Shown here one piece after another: positions 52,795-62,713 of a stretch of 64,000 nucleotides of DNA. Each line of letters starts with the position of its first letter. The stretch's first letter is position 1. This DNA is from Corynebacterium crudilactis (lineage in GTDB: Bacteria > Actinomycetota > Actinomycetes > Mycobacteriales > Mycobacteriaceae): contig NZ_CP015622.1 of the NCBI RefSeq assembly GCF_001643015.1, forward strand, positions 2,121,358-2,185,357, in the 5' to 3' direction. A program made the translations under genes and the position numbers. A model generated the notes under the pieces. It did no database searches. It saw only the letters and a program-made list of their open reading frames with translations, and was not told where the DNA came from.

Positions 52795-54963
52795 GTGACT
52801 GCTCGCGGATTTTTGAATGAACTCGCCGACCTTTACGGCGTAGCAACTTCCTACACTGACTACCAAGGTGCCCACGTTGAGGTCAGCGATGACACTTTAG
52901 TGAAGATCCTGCGTGCCTTGGGTGTGGATCTAGGCCAAATCAATAACACAACTGAGTCTTCTGACACCTTGGATCTTGATTCAGCAACTTCCCACCCCAG
53001 CGATGACATCATCCAACGCGCAATTGCACGCTTCCACGATGATGAATTCTCCCGATCATTGCCACCATCTGTGGTTGCGGTAGAAGGCGATGAAGTAGTT
53101 TTCCCAGTACACGTGCACGATGGTTCACCAGCTTTGGTTCATATTGAATTAGAAGACGGCACCACTCGTGAGGTCTCTCAGGTAGAAAACTGGACTCCGC
53201 CACGAGACATCGATGGCATCACCTGGGGTGAAGCTTCATTCAAGCTCCCTGCAGATCTTCCACTTGGGTGGCATAAGCTGCACTTAAGCTCAAATCAGTG
53301 CAGCGCGGAATGTGGTTTGATCATCACTCCTGCACGTCTTTCTACTGCAGATAAATATCTCAAATCTCCTCGTACTGGTGTGATGGCTCAGATTTACTCT
53401 GTGCGCTCCACGCTATCCTGGGGCATGGGTGATTTCAATGATCTAGGAAACCTCGCGAGCGTTGTCGCCCAAGATGGTGCTGATTTCCTTCTCATCAACC
53501 CAATGCATGCTGCTGAACCTTTGCCGCCAACCGAAGATTCTCCATATCTTCCTACCACCAGGCGTTTTATCAACCCGATCTATATCCGGGTGGAAGATAT
53601 TCCTGAATTCAACCAGCTTCCAGTAGATCTTCGTGATGATGTCGCAGAGATGGCTGAAGAATTCCGTGAGCGCAATCTCTCTTCAGAGATTATCGAGCGC
53701 AATGATCTCTACGCAGCCAAGCTCCAAGTGCTACATGCTATTTTTGATATGCCTCGCTGCGGCGACCGTGAAACAGATTTCGCTCACTTCGTGCAGCGCG
53801 AAGGCCAAGGTCTGATCGATTTCGCAACATGGTGTGCTGACCGTGAAATTGCACAATCTGAATCTGCTCATAGCACCAAACCTGATCGCGATGAACTCAC
53901 CATGTTTTATATGTGGTTGCAGTGGCTGTGCGATGAACAATTAGCTGCAGCTCAAAAGCGTGCTGTCGATGCAGGCATGTCCATTGGCATCATGGCCGAT
54001 TTGGCTGTTGGTGTGCACCCAGGTGGTGCAGATGCGCAAAACCTCAGCCACGTTCTCGCGCCTGATGCTTCTGTGGGCGCACCACCAGATGGCTACAACC
54101 AGCAAGGCCAAGACTGGTCACAGCCACCATGGCATCCACTGCGTTTGGCGGAGGAAGGCTATATTCCATGGCGTAACCTTCTGCGTACGGTACTCCGTCA
54201 TTCCGGCGGTATCCGCGTAGACCATGTGCTGGGTCTGTTCAGGCTTTTTGTGATGCCTCGTATGCAATCGCCGGCCACTGGCACCTACATCCGCTTCGAT
54301 CACAATGCGCTAGTCGGCATTCTGGCTCTGGAAGCAGAGCTTGCTGATGCCGTTGTTATCGGTGAAGATCTCGGCACTTTTGAGCCATGGGTTCAAGATG
54401 CTTTGGCTCAGCGCGGTATCATGGGTACCTCTATTTTGTGGTTCGAGCACTCTCCTAGCCAGCCAGGACCCCGCCGCCAAGATGAGTACCGGCCGCTCGC
54501 TCTTACCTCGGTGACCACACATGACCTTCCGCCAACCGCTGGCTATTTGGAGGGCGAACATATTGCCCTTCGTGAGCGCTTAGGTGTGCTCACTACCGAT
54601 CCGGCGTCAGAAGATGCGGAAGATCTCCAGTGGCAGGCTGAAATCCTTAATACCGCTGCAGCTGTTGGTGCACTGCCCGCACGCGAATACATTGGGCTGG
54701 CAAGAGATGAACGCGGTGAGCTGGGTGAACTCCTCCAAGGGCTTCATACCTTCGTGGCTCATACCCCTTCAGCATTAACATGTGTTTCGCTGGTAGATAT
54801 GGTCGGTGAGAAGCGTGCACAGAACCAACCCGGCACCACCAAGGATCTCTATCCGAATTGGTGCATGCCGTTGTGCGATGCGGAAGGCAATCCAGTTCTC
54901 ATTGAATCACTGCGTGAAAACGAGCTGTACAACCGAGTAGCGCAGGCCAGCAAACGAGATTAG
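52795..54963 (+). CDS. malQ: 4-alpha-glucanotransferase (amylomaltase)
   Basis: 722-residue GH77 amylomaltase, which moves maltodextrin chains and releases glucose; it is needed for maltose use in C. glutamicum. Conserved acids are visible: nucleophile Asp476 in IRVDHVLGLFR, acid/base Glu524 in VIGEDLGTF, and Asp577 in TTHDLPPTAGYL. The N-terminal 150 residues form the extra domain found in actinobacterial MalQ. The start is GTG 52795. It precedes an ABC exporter gene by 83 bases. Together with maltokinase, treS and the GH15 enzyme it belongs to the glucan and trehalose pathways in this window. Confidence 0.94.
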   Translation: MTARGFLNELADLYGVATSYTDYQGAHVEVSDDTLVKILRALGVDLGQINNTTESSDTLDLDSATSHPSDDIIQRAIARFHDDEFSRSLPPSVVAVEGDEVVFPVHVHDGSPALVHIELEDGTTREVSQVENWTPPRDIDGITWGEASFKLPADLPLGWHKLHLSSNQCSAECGLIITPARLSTADKYLKSPRTGVMAQIYSVRSTLSWGMGDFNDLGNLASVVAQDGADFLLINPMHAAEPLPPTEDSPYLPTTRRFINPIYIRVEDIPEFNQLPVDLRDDVAEMAEEFRERNLSSEIIERNDLYAAKLQVLHAIFDMPRCGDRETDFAHFVQREGQGLIDFATWCADREIAQSESAHSTKPDRDELTMFYMWLQWLCDEQLAAAQKRAVDAGMSIGIMADLAVGVHPGGADAQNLSHVLAPDASVGAPPDGYNQQGQDWSQPPWHPLRLAEEGYIPWRNLLRTVLRHSGGIRVDHVLGLFRLFVMPRMQSPATGTYIRFDHNALVGILALEAELADAVVIGEDLGTFEPWVQDALAQRGIMGTSILWFEHSPSQPGPRRQDEYRPLALTSVTTHDLPPTAGYLEGEHIALRERLGVLTTDPASEDAEDLQWQAEILNTAAAVGALPAREYIGLARDERGELGELLQGLHTFVAHTPSALTCVSLVDMVGEKRAQNQPGTTKDLYPNWCMPLCDAEGNPVLIESLRENELYNRVAQASKRD

Positions 54964-55046
54964 GGCTGCTTAGGTTGTGGTGTCCACGGTTCTGATGAAC
55001 AATGATCTTCTCATTCATCTACACCTTTTAAGAGAGCCACCACCCC

Positions 55047-56912
55047 ATGCGACTTCTTGGTCGAATCCTTAAAACCACGTCTGCGCTTTGGCCGTATTAC
55101 CTCGGGATCATTGTTATCTCCATTGTGATTGCGGCCTTGTCGTTGCTTTCGCCTTTTATTCTCCGCGAAGCAACAAATTCCATCGTCGCGGCAGTCACCG
55201 GCGAAGTCACGGTTGATTCTGTCACCCGCACCATTGTTTTCTTGAGCATTGCGCTGTTCGTTGCCAGTCTTTTAAGCACGGTGATGACAAATATTGGTGG
55301 CTATATCGGCGATGTCATGGCCTCTCGTATGCGCCAAATCCTGGCTACCCGTTACTACGCAAAATTGCTGGCGCTGCCACAGAAGTATTTTGATAACCAA
55401 GTTACGGGCACCATCATCGCCCGACTTGATCGATCAATCAACGGCATTACGCAGTTCATGCAGAGCTTTTCTAATAACTTCTTCCCCATGCTCATCACCA
55501 TGGTGGCGGTGCTTATTATCTCGGCTGCCTACTACTGGCCTCTCGCGATTTTGCTGGCTATGCTGTTCCCCATTTATATGTGGCTCACGGCGTTGACCTC
55601 AAAGCGTTGGCAGAAATATGAAGGCGAAAAGAACCATGAAATCGATGTGGCCAATGGTCGCTTCGCCGAGGTTGTTGGCCAGGTCAAGGTAGTCAAGTCT
55701 TTCGTCGCGGAAACTCGTGAGCTCTCTGATTTCGGTGGCCGTTACGGCAAAACAGTAGCCATCACCAAACCGCAGTCCAGCTGGTGGCACCGCATGGATA
55801 CCCTCCGCGGAGCTGCTCTTAACATCATCTTTTTAGCCATCCATCTGCTGATTTTCTACCGCACGCTGCACGGTTACTTCACCATCGGCGATATGGTCAT
55901 GCTGATTCAGCTGGTCACCATGGCACAGCAGCCGGTCTACATGATGAGCTACATCGTTGACGCTGCCCAGCGCGCCATCGCCGGCTCACGCGACTACTTC
56001 GAGGTCATGGCCCAGCCCATTGAGCCCACCGCTAATAAAGAGCTTGTCGACGCCACCTCCGCCTCAGACACCCCACGCGTGAGCCTGGCTTCGGCCACTC
56101 CATTGCCTGCCGGTGAACCAGCAATGGAATTCAACAACGTGACCTTTGCCTACGAAGAGGGCAAACCAGTCATTTCAGGAGTCTCTATCACAGCTCGCCA
56201 CGGCGAACGCATCGCTTTGGTGGGAGAATCCGGCGGTGGTAAATCTACCCTGGTCAACCTGCTGCTCGGACTATACAAACCCAACAGCGGAAACCTCTCT
56301 GTCTGCGGCATTGATGTCACAGACCTCACTTCTGAAGAACTCCGCGCTTCAGTGGGTGTGGTGTTCCAGGATGCGAGTTTGTTCTCTGGATCCATCGCCG
56401 AAAATATTGCTTATGGTCGCCCCGGCGCATCCCGCGAAGAGATTATTGCAGTAGCAAAGAAAGCCAACGCGCACGAATTCATCTCTGCATTCCCCGAAGG
56501 CTACGAAACTGTTGTTGGCGAGCGTGGACTCAAGCTATCTGGTGGCCAAAAACAACGCGTCTCGGTTGCCCGCGCCATGTTGAAAGACGCTCCCCTCTTG
56601 GTACTCGATGAAGCAACTTCCGCCCTGGACACCAAATCTGAACAAGCAGTTCAAGCTGGTTTAGAGCAGTTGATGGAAAATCGCACCACCTTGATGATCG
56701 CCCACCGCCTATCCACCATCGCTGGTGTAGACACAATCGTGACCATCCAAAACGGCCAAGTTGATGAGATCGGATCGCCTGCCGATCTAGCGGTTTCAGG
56801 CGGTATCTATTCCGAATTGCTCCGCCTCACCAACTCCACGGCCGAAGCTGACCGCAAACGCCTGCGTGCCTTTGGTTTTACAGGCGATGCTCCTGTGGAG
56901 GAAGAGGACTAA
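55047..56912 (+). CDS. ABC exporter, fused permease and ATPase
   Basis: 621-residue half-transporter of the ABCB type. Residues about 15-320 hold six membrane helices; the ATPase domain has Walker A GESGGGKST at about 393-401, signature LSGGQKQRV near 498 and Walker B PLLVLDEATSAL. It works as a homo- or heterodimer. The export substrate (lipid, peptide or drug) cannot be read from sequence, and a partner gene is not adjacent. It follows malQ by 83 bases and is followed by a dispersed repeat and a terminator. Confidence 0.9.
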   Translation: MRLLGRILKTTSALWPYYLGIIVISIVIAALSLLSPFILREATNSIVAAVTGEVTVDSVTRTIVFLSIALFVASLLSTVMTNIGGYIGDVMASRMRQILATRYYAKLLALPQKYFDNQVTGTIIARLDRSINGITQFMQSFSNNFFPMLITMVAVLIISAAYYWPLAILLAMLFPIYMWLTALTSKRWQKYEGEKNHEIDVANGRFAEVVGQVKVVKSFVAETRELSDFGGRYGKTVAITKPQSSWWHRMDTLRGAALNIIFLAIHLLIFYRTLHGYFTIGDMVMLIQLVTMAQQPVYMMSYIVDAAQRAIAGSRDYFEVMAQPIEPTANKELVDATSASDTPRVSLASATPLPAGEPAMEFNNVTFAYEEGKPVISGVSITARHGERIALVGESGGGKSTLVNLLLGLYKPNSGNLSVCGIDVTDLTSEELRASVGVVFQDASLFSGSIAENIAYGRPGASREEIIAVAKKANAHEFISAFPEGYETVVGERGLKLSGGQKQRVSVARAMLKDAPLLVLDEATSALDTKSEQAVQAGLEQLMENRTTLMIAHRLSTIAGVDTIVTIQNGQVDEIGSPADLAVSGGIYSELLRLTNSTAEADRKRLRAFGFTGDAPVEEED

Positions 56913-56930
56913 ACACCTTCTGGGTCGATA

Positions 56931-57190
56931 GACCAAACCACAGTGCCCACGCCAGCGACAAAACTAGGATCTGGGCACCTGTGACCGGTTTCGAAGCCAG
57001 ATAACCAAACCAGGCTGCCCACGGACTGAACTTTTCGGCTTCGTGGGCACTCTCGTTTGGTTTCGCCCAAAACCCAAGTTTCGCCCCTTAAAAAGTGCCC
57101 TCCTAGAATCGATTTTAAGCGCCGCACAGCAGCCGACCCATATAAATAATCATTTTAAAAAATCAGGGCTTCATATAGGCTCCGTCCCCA
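56931..57190. repeat. Dispersed intergenic repeat, family 2, copy D
   Basis: Order: forward arm F1 (56932-56951, ACCAAACCACAGTGCCCACG), a unique core containing CACCTGTGACCGGTTT, forward arm F2 (57003-57024), a short loop, reverse arm R (57042-57062), then the tail (AAAAAGTGCCCT, TAGAATCGATTTTAAG, and so on). The tail matches copy C at 12130-12440, but the arm-bounded part lies in the opposite direction there. It is located between convergent genes. Confidence 0.75.
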
Positions 57191-57196
57191 AAGACC

Positions 57197-57233
57197 AAAA
57201 ATTCCCAGCACCTCAAAGGTACTGGGAATTTTT
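57197..57233. terminator. Bidirectional terminator
   Basis: AAAAATTCCCAGCACCT pairs with AGGTACTGGGAATTTTT (one mismatch) around a short CAA loop. It is 8 bases before the stop codon of the minus-strand small gene and downstream of repeat copy D. Confidence 0.8.
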
Positions 57234-57240
57234 CAAGCTC

Positions 57241-57381
57241 TTAGATCAAAGAAAATGCCCATGCAATAACAACGATGACCAGCAAGACTACCAGCGCTTG
57301 GGTGACACGGGACTGTGGGTACTTGCGCTTGCGTTTAGGTAGCTCTTGGTCTCTTTTGCGGAGCTCTTCTGGGTTAGCCAT
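57241..57381 (-). CDS. Small single-span membrane protein
   Basis: 46-residue protein with a basic N-terminal part (PKRKRKYPQSR, residues about 15-25) and a single C-terminal helix (TQALVVLLVIVVIAWAFSLI). It is a tail-anchored micro-protein of unknown function. ATG 57381 overlaps the end of the upstream gene by eight bases, which ties its translation to it. The small size makes it easy to miss in automatic annotation. Confidence 0.65.
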   Translation of the reverse strand: MANPEELRKRDQELPKRKRKYPQSRVTQALVVLLVIVVIAWAFSLI

Positions 57382-57580
57382 GGTTTGCTTCTTGTCCCTT
57401 TCCGGAGATTTTTGATGTTCCGATGCGCTGCGTCCAGGCTCCGAGGATGTCAACAACGCGGAGCAGAAGCACTGCTAGCAACGCGCAGATCACGACGGAT
57501 CCGAAGATGACAATCGGTGACTGGATCCACAGCGGGGCTGTTGTTAAAAGCTGTGAGATCCTGTCAATGAATGCAGTCAT
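57374..57580 (-). CDS. Small membrane protein
   Basis: 68-residue protein with one long hydrophobic segment (about residues 17-43; SPIVIFGSVVICALLAVLLL is part of it) flanked by an N-terminal amphipathic stretch and a basic tail (RIGTSKISGKGQEANHG). The function is unknown. It is the first of two overlapping micro-genes between an ABC exporter and an M3 peptidase gene and starts 25 bases after the peptidase stop codon on the minus strand, so the three may form one operon. Confidence 0.65.
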   Translation of the reverse strand: MTAFIDRISQLLTTAPLWIQSPIVIFGSVVICALLAVLLLRVVDILGAWTQRIGTSKISGKGQEANHG

Positions 57581-57605
57581 GGGGTATTAGCCTACACTGG
57601 GTTGG

Positions 57606-59642
57606 CTAGATTGCCCCAGCCAGACCGCGGCGGCGAAGCAGTGGTCCGAGGTCTTTGGAACGTCCGCGTAATTGCTCGAAAGCTTCGCTGTAGTCGGAGG
57701 CTGCGCCGCGAGATAACACCAGGTCACGGAATTTTTGGCCAGTGATTCGAGCTGCTTCATCAGTGCCTGTTACACCGGCGGCACCTTCTTCGCGGAACCA
57801 ATCGAAGCCATCGGCGTCAAGTGCTTCTGCCCACAGGTAGGAGTAGTAGCCAGCGGAGTAGCCGCCAGCAAAGATGTGGTTGAAGTAGGTGGAGCGATAG
57901 CGTGGGGCAACGTTTTCTACATCGAGGCCAGCGGCAGCAAGGGCATCTGCTTCGAATTGATCAATGTCATTTATTGCTGCAGCTTCCTCGGCCGATAGTG
58001 AGTGCCATGCGAGGTCGATGATGGATGCGGCAAGGTATTCAGAGGTGGCAAAGCCTTGTCCGAATTGGCCGGCTGCTTCTACTGCTGCCAATAACCCATC
58101 TGGGATGACTTCGCCGGTGTCTACGTGGCGGGCGTAGTTACGCACGACGGCTGGATCAAGAGCCCAGTTTTCGTTGATCTGTGAAGGGAATTCCACATAG
58201 TCACGAGGCACAGAGGTGCCAGAGAAGCTTGGGTAGCGCACTTTGGAGAGCAACCCATGCAGGCCATGGCCGAATTCATGGAAGATGGTGGTGACATCAT
58301 CAAGGCTGAGCAGTGCTTCGCCTGAAGTTGGCTTGGTGATGCCCATAACGTTGATCACGACTGGTTTGGTGCCCAACAGTTCGGATTGGTCAACGAAGCT
58401 AGACATCCAGGCACCGCCGCGCTTGGATGGTCGGCCGTAGTAGTCAGTGAGGATCAAGCCGATGCCGGAGCCGTCGGCGTCGAGGACTTCCCAGACATCC
58501 ACGCCGTCGGCATAACCGACTAGATCTGTGCGCGGTTCTACGGTGATGCCGTAGAGGCGGTGCGCAGCGTAGAAAACGCCGTCGCGGAGTACTTGGTTGA
58601 GTGGGAAATAGTTGCGCAGCTCGGTGTCATCGAGGGCATAATCGCGGGCGCGTACTTTCGCTTCCCAGAAGCTCCAGTCAGCGGCGCCGACTTTTTCCCC
58701 GTGTTCTTCGGCTTCTTCAGCAGATAGTTTGTATTCTGCCTTCGCGTTGGCAGAAGCTGCTGGGGCCAGATCATAAAGCAAGGCGCGCACGGCTGCGACA
58801 TCATCGGCGGTTTCTTCTTCGATGACATAATCTGCGTGAGTGTCATAACCAAGAAGTGTGGCGCGTTCTGCACGCAAGCGCACGGTTTCTAGGAGTACGT
58901 CTTTGTTTAAGGTGGCTCCGCGCTGCTGGGATGCTTCATAGAGCTTTGCGCGCGAGGCTGATTCAGTTAAGACGGACTGTTCGGATTGCACGGTGGGCAG
59001 TTCCAAAGGAACCACAAACCCGTCTGTGCCTATTGTTTGGGCATAATCAGAGGCTGCAGAGACACGAGCAGAGCTGAAACCACCCAACTCTGTTTCTGCA
59101 AAGTTGACCGCCAGATCGCGGGTGTCTTTTAAGAGGTTACGGCCGAACTGTTCGGACAGCGCCGAGAGTCGCTGGTTGATGGTGCTCAGCTGGGCCTTTC
59201 CGGTGGCGTCGAGTGCTGCACCGCGACGTCGAAAAGCACGCTTGGTGTGGGCCAGCAGGCGTTGCGATTCCTCGTCTGCCGGTGCGGTTACGGCCTCAAT
59301 GCGTGCGAAAAGCGCGGTATTGTGGAAAATCGCGTCCGAATGCGCGGAGAGCTGCGGCGCGATGGCGGCTGCGATCTCATCCATCTCTGGGGAGGAATCG
59401 GTGCCCTGTAGGTTGAAAAATACAGCGGCTACGCGGTTGAGTGCAAGGCCTGCACTCTCCAGCGCTTCAATGGTATTTGACCAGGTAGGAGCATCAGGAT
59501 TAGTGGCAATAGCAGCGATTTCCGCATCATGTTCGGCTAAGGCGATCTCAAATGCCGGCAGAAAATCCGCCACCTCAATATTCGCGAAATCCGGAAGCAA
59601 ATAAGGCAATGTGCTGGGCTTGAGCAGGTGATCAACAGTCAT
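57606..59642 (-). CDS. M3 family metallopeptidase (oligopeptidase/Dcp-like)
   Basis: 678-residue zinc oligopeptidase of family M3 (thimet oligopeptidase/Dcp type), which cuts short peptides in the cytoplasm. The zinc motif is FHEFGHGLHG (HExxH) at about residue 456, followed 25 residues later by the third ligand region VEFPSQINENWA. There is no signal peptide. The start MTVDHLLKPS at 59642 is divergent from the esterase gene with about 30 bases between. In C. glutamicum annotation the equivalent gene is sometimes called ptrB or dcp; I leave the symbol open. Confidence 0.92.
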   Translation of the reverse strand: MTVDHLLKPSTLPYLLPDFANIEVADFLPAFEIALAEHDAEIAAIATNPDAPTWSNTIEALESAGLALNRVAAVFFNLQGTDSSPEMDEIAAAIAPQLSAHSDAIFHNTALFARIEAVTAPADEESQRLLAHTKRAFRRRGAALDATGKAQLSTINQRLSALSEQFGRNLLKDTRDLAVNFAETELGGFSSARVSAASDYAQTIGTDGFVVPLELPTVQSEQSVLTESASRAKLYEASQQRGATLNKDVLLETVRLRAERATLLGYDTHADYVIEEETADDVAAVRALLYDLAPAASANAKAEYKLSAEEAEEHGEKVGAADWSFWEAKVRARDYALDDTELRNYFPLNQVLRDGVFYAAHRLYGITVEPRTDLVGYADGVDVWEVLDADGSGIGLILTDYYGRPSKRGGAWMSSFVDQSELLGTKPVVINVMGITKPTSGEALLSLDDVTTIFHEFGHGLHGLLSKVRYPSFSGTSVPRDYVEFPSQINENWALDPAVVRNYARHVDTGEVIPDGLLAAVEAAGQFGQGFATSEYLAASIIDLAWHSLSAEEAAAINDIDQFEADALAAAGLDVENVAPRYRSTYFNHIFAGGYSAGYYSYLWAEALDADGFDWFREEGAAGVTGTDEAARITGQKFRDLVLSRGAASDYSEAFEQLRGRSKDLGPLLRRRGLAGAI

Positions 59643-59674
59643 AGTCTTCGATCCTAGTTGCTAAGGTTTTGTTT

Positions 59675-60859
59675 ATGTCTGCCACCTCTTCCGTCACTGT
59701 TCAATGCCCGGCGGGAACTATCACCGGCGAGCCTTTGTATTTCCGCTCGATTCCCTATGCCCAAGCCCGCCCTTTTGAGGATGCGGAAAAGCTGCAACCC
59801 TTGAACATTGATGCGCGCGGAAAGCATGAGGGGCTCTATTTATCGCTGGCAACGCCACAAGCACGCTTCGGTGCGGATGCTCCGGTGCTTGTCTATATTC
59901 ATGGTGGCGGCTACGACAGCGGCACGCGGTTTGATGCCCGCACCGATCCAACATTTTTTCGGGAACAGGGATTTGTGGTGGTCTCAGTGGATTATCGTGT
60001 GGGTCTTGATGGTTTCGCACGCTTCCACAATGATGAGGAAAATCGCTATCGCGGCATTGATGATTGTGCGCTGGCGTTGGAATGGGTGCAGAAAAACATC
60101 GAGCATTTCGGCGGCGATCCCACTAATGTCACTCTCATTGGGCAGTCCGCCGGCGCTGGGATTGCGCTCTGGCTTGCGCGCCTCGACCACTATAAAGGTG
60201 CTTTTCGACGCCTGGTTGCGCTTTCCCCCAGCTTCCCACGCCAGCCATTTGCTGCCCGAAAAGGCGCGCTCCGCCGCGCACTAGGAAAACCCATCACTCG
60301 TGCTGCACTAGCAAATATCACACCGGAGCATCTGGAGAAAGGCTATCGACGCTTCACCCGCCGTTTCTTCAATGACCTGGCGTTAGGCCCCACTCCCTAT
60401 GATCCAGATGAATTAGCTGATATCGATCTCATTATCTCCTCCACCCGCGATGAAATGTACAACCACCACATTGGGCAATGGTTTGATAGCCGTGGACGTG
60501 GCAGCAAACTGGGCGCACGCCTTCTGGGAGTAAGCAATCCGGCGGCCTATATTAAGGCAGCCCGAGCCATCGATGATCGCGTTGTGGGCCGGATGATTGG
60601 TGATTCCATGATTCGCCGTTTTGTTGTTCAAACAGAAAAAGGTTGGTGGGTTGAATTTCCCGGGAAGCACTGTGAAGATCTTTCGCTAATTTTCCGCCAC
60701 GATTCCGAAGCACATCATCTCATCGCTGATTTTGCCCGCGCTAAAGCTCCCACGTGGCCTGCCTATTCACCAGACAATCGCGTGGCTCTCTCGCTTGTTG
60801 ACGGCGGCCCCGGAAAGATCGTGACGGATCCCCTGAAAATGGTACGTTTGGCGTTCTAA
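59675..60859 (+). CDS. Carboxylesterase type B family protein
   Basis: 394-residue esterase of the type-B carboxylesterase family. The oxyanion motif is HGGGYDSG (about residues 75-82) and the nucleophile elbow GQSAGAG has Ser at about residue 158; a conserved EHFGGDPTNVTLIG precedes it. It is clearly shorter than typical members (about 500 residues), mainly in the C-terminal half, so the cap differs. No signal peptide is present. ATG 59675 has AAGG about 8 bases upstream; the in-frame TTG two codons before is less likely. It precedes treS by 39 bases on the same strand, which may be read together. Confidence 0.85.
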   Translation: MSATSSVTVQCPAGTITGEPLYFRSIPYAQARPFEDAEKLQPLNIDARGKHEGLYLSLATPQARFGADAPVLVYIHGGGYDSGTRFDARTDPTFFREQGFVVVSVDYRVGLDGFARFHNDEENRYRGIDDCALALEWVQKNIEHFGGDPTNVTLIGQSAGAGIALWLARLDHYKGAFRRLVALSPSFPRQPFAARKGALRRALGKPITRAALANITPEHLEKGYRRFTRRFFNDLALGPTPYDPDELADIDLIISSTRDEMYNHHIGQWFDSRGRGSKLGARLLGVSNPAAYIKAARAIDDRVVGRMIGDSMIRRFVVQTEKGWWVEFPGKHCEDLSLIFRHDSEAHHLIADFARAKAPTWPAYSPDNRVALSLVDGGPGKIVTDPLKMVRLAF

Positions 60860-60898
60860 GCTCTGCAAAGTCCATGCTAAGTCTCTATCCTGGCAAGC

Positions 60899-62713
60899 AT
60901 GACTGATACTTCTCCGTTGCCTTCTCAGCAGAGTTCAGCACTTATCCCTGAGCTCTCTGTTCGCCCGATCCTTGATGCTGATGGCCTTATCATTGAGCAT
61001 GAATCAGAAGAGTTTCCTGTCCCTACCCCAGCACCTGGTGAACAACCCTGGGAAAAGAAGGACCGCGAGTGGTACAAAGACGCTGTCTTCTATGAAGTTT
61101 TAGTCCGCGCCTTCTACGATCCAGAAGGCAACGGCGTCGGCTCGCTCAAAGGCCTGACTGAAAAACTGGACTATATCCAGTGGCTCGGTGTTGATTGCAT
61201 CTGGATCCCGCCGTTTTATGATTCACCACTGCGCGATGGCGGCTACGATATCCGCAATTTCCGTGAGATCCTTCCTGAGTTTGGCACCGTGGATGATTTC
61301 GTCGAATTAGTAGACCAAGCCCACCGCCGTGGCCTGCGCGTTATTACTGATCTAGTCATGAACCACACCTCTGATCAACACGCTTGGTTCCAGGAATCCC
61401 GGCGCGACCCCACCGGCCCCTATGGCGATTTTTATGTCTGGGGAGATGATCCTGCCCTGTATGCGGAAGCACGCATCATCTTTGTGGATACTGAAGAATC
61501 CAATTGGACTTATGATCCAGTGCGCAAGCAATACTTTTGGCACCGCTTCTTCTCTCATCAGCCAGACCTGAACTACGATAATCCGGCTGTTCAAGAAGCC
61601 ATGTTGGATGTGTTGCGCTTTTGGTTGGATTTGGGTCTTGATGGTTTCCGTTTAGATGCCGTGCCTTATCTTTTCGAACGCGAAGGCACCAACGGCGAAA
61701 ACCTGAAAGAGACGCATGATTTCCTCAAATTGTGTCGCTCTGTTGTGGAACAGGAATATCCGGGCCGTATTCTGCTTGCGGAAGCCAACCAATGGCCTCA
61801 AGATGTCGTGGAATATTTCGGTGAAAAAGAACGTGGCGATGAATGCCATATGGCCTTCCACTTTCCCCTGATGCCGCGCATTTTCATGGGCGTCCGCCAA
61901 GGATCCCGCGTTCCCATCAGCGATATCCTTGCCCATACTCCAGAGATCCCCAAGACAGCACAATGGGGCATTTTCTTACGTAATCATGATGAGCTCACCC
62001 TAGAGATGGTCTCTGATGAGGAACGCAGCTATATGTATTCCCAATTCGCCGCTGAACCGCGTATGCGGGCCAATGTGGGAATCCGCCGACGTCTCTCCCC
62101 GTTGCTGGAAGGAGATCGCAACCAGCTAGAGCTACTTCATGGGCTGTTGTTATCGCTGCCTGGTTCACCCGTGCTGTATTACGGAGATGAAATTGGGATG
62201 GGCGATAATATCTGGCTTCCCGACCGCGATGGTGTGCGCACTCCCATGCAGTGGTCCAATGATCGCAATGGTGGATTTTCAAAAGCAGATCCAGAGCGTC
62301 TCTATTTACCGGCAATTCAAAATGATCAATACGGCTATGCCCAGGTCAATGTGGAAAGCCAACTTAATCGTGAAAACTCGCTGCTGCGTTGGCTGCGCAA
62401 CCAGATTGTAATTCGTAAACAGTACAACGCTTTCGGCGCTGGTACGTACCGTGAAATAGATTCCACGAATACCGCCGTGCTCACCTTTTTAAGAGAACAC
62501 CGTGGACAAACCATTTTGTGTGTCAATAATATGAGCAAACACCCTCAAGCAGTTTCCCTAGATCTACGAGAATTTGCAGGCCATACCCCTCGGGAAGTAT
62601 CCGGTGGGCAGCTGTTCCCCACTATTTCTGAACGTGAGTGGACAGTTACTCTTGCACCTCATGGCTTCTTTTGGTTTGATCTCACCGCCGAAGAAAAGGA
62701 TGACCTCGAATGA
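60899..62713 (+). CDS. treS: Trehalose synthase (maltose alpha-D-glucosyltransferase)
   Basis: 604-residue GH13 enzyme that interconverts maltose and trehalose. The family signature YKDAVFYEVLVRAFYD opens the barrel; catalytic residues are Asp253 in GFRLDAVPYL, Glu295 in LLAEANQWP, and Asp364 in RNHDELTLE. The short N-terminal extension (about 60 residues) is usual for actinobacterial TreS. It overlaps the maltokinase gene by four bases (ATGA), the standard actinobacterial treS-mak arrangement that turns trehalose via maltose into maltose-1-phosphate for glucan synthesis by GlgE. Confidence 0.96.
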   Translation: MTDTSPLPSQQSSALIPELSVRPILDADGLIIEHESEEFPVPTPAPGEQPWEKKDREWYKDAVFYEVLVRAFYDPEGNGVGSLKGLTEKLDYIQWLGVDCIWIPPFYDSPLRDGGYDIRNFREILPEFGTVDDFVELVDQAHRRGLRVITDLVMNHTSDQHAWFQESRRDPTGPYGDFYVWGDDPALYAEARIIFVDTEESNWTYDPVRKQYFWHRFFSHQPDLNYDNPAVQEAMLDVLRFWLDLGLDGFRLDAVPYLFEREGTNGENLKETHDFLKLCRSVVEQEYPGRILLAEANQWPQDVVEYFGEKERGDECHMAFHFPLMPRIFMGVRQGSRVPISDILAHTPEIPKTAQWGIFLRNHDELTLEMVSDEERSYMYSQFAAEPRMRANVGIRRRLSPLLEGDRNQLELLHGLLLSLPGSPVLYYGDEIGMGDNIWLPDRDGVRTPMQWSNDRNGGFSKADPERLYLPAIQNDQYGYAQVNVESQLNRENSLLRWLRNQIVIRKQYNAFGAGTYREIDSTNTAVLTFLREHRGQTILCVNNMSKHPQAVSLDLREFAGHTPREVSGGQLFPTISEREWTVTLAPHGFFWFDLTAEEKDDLE

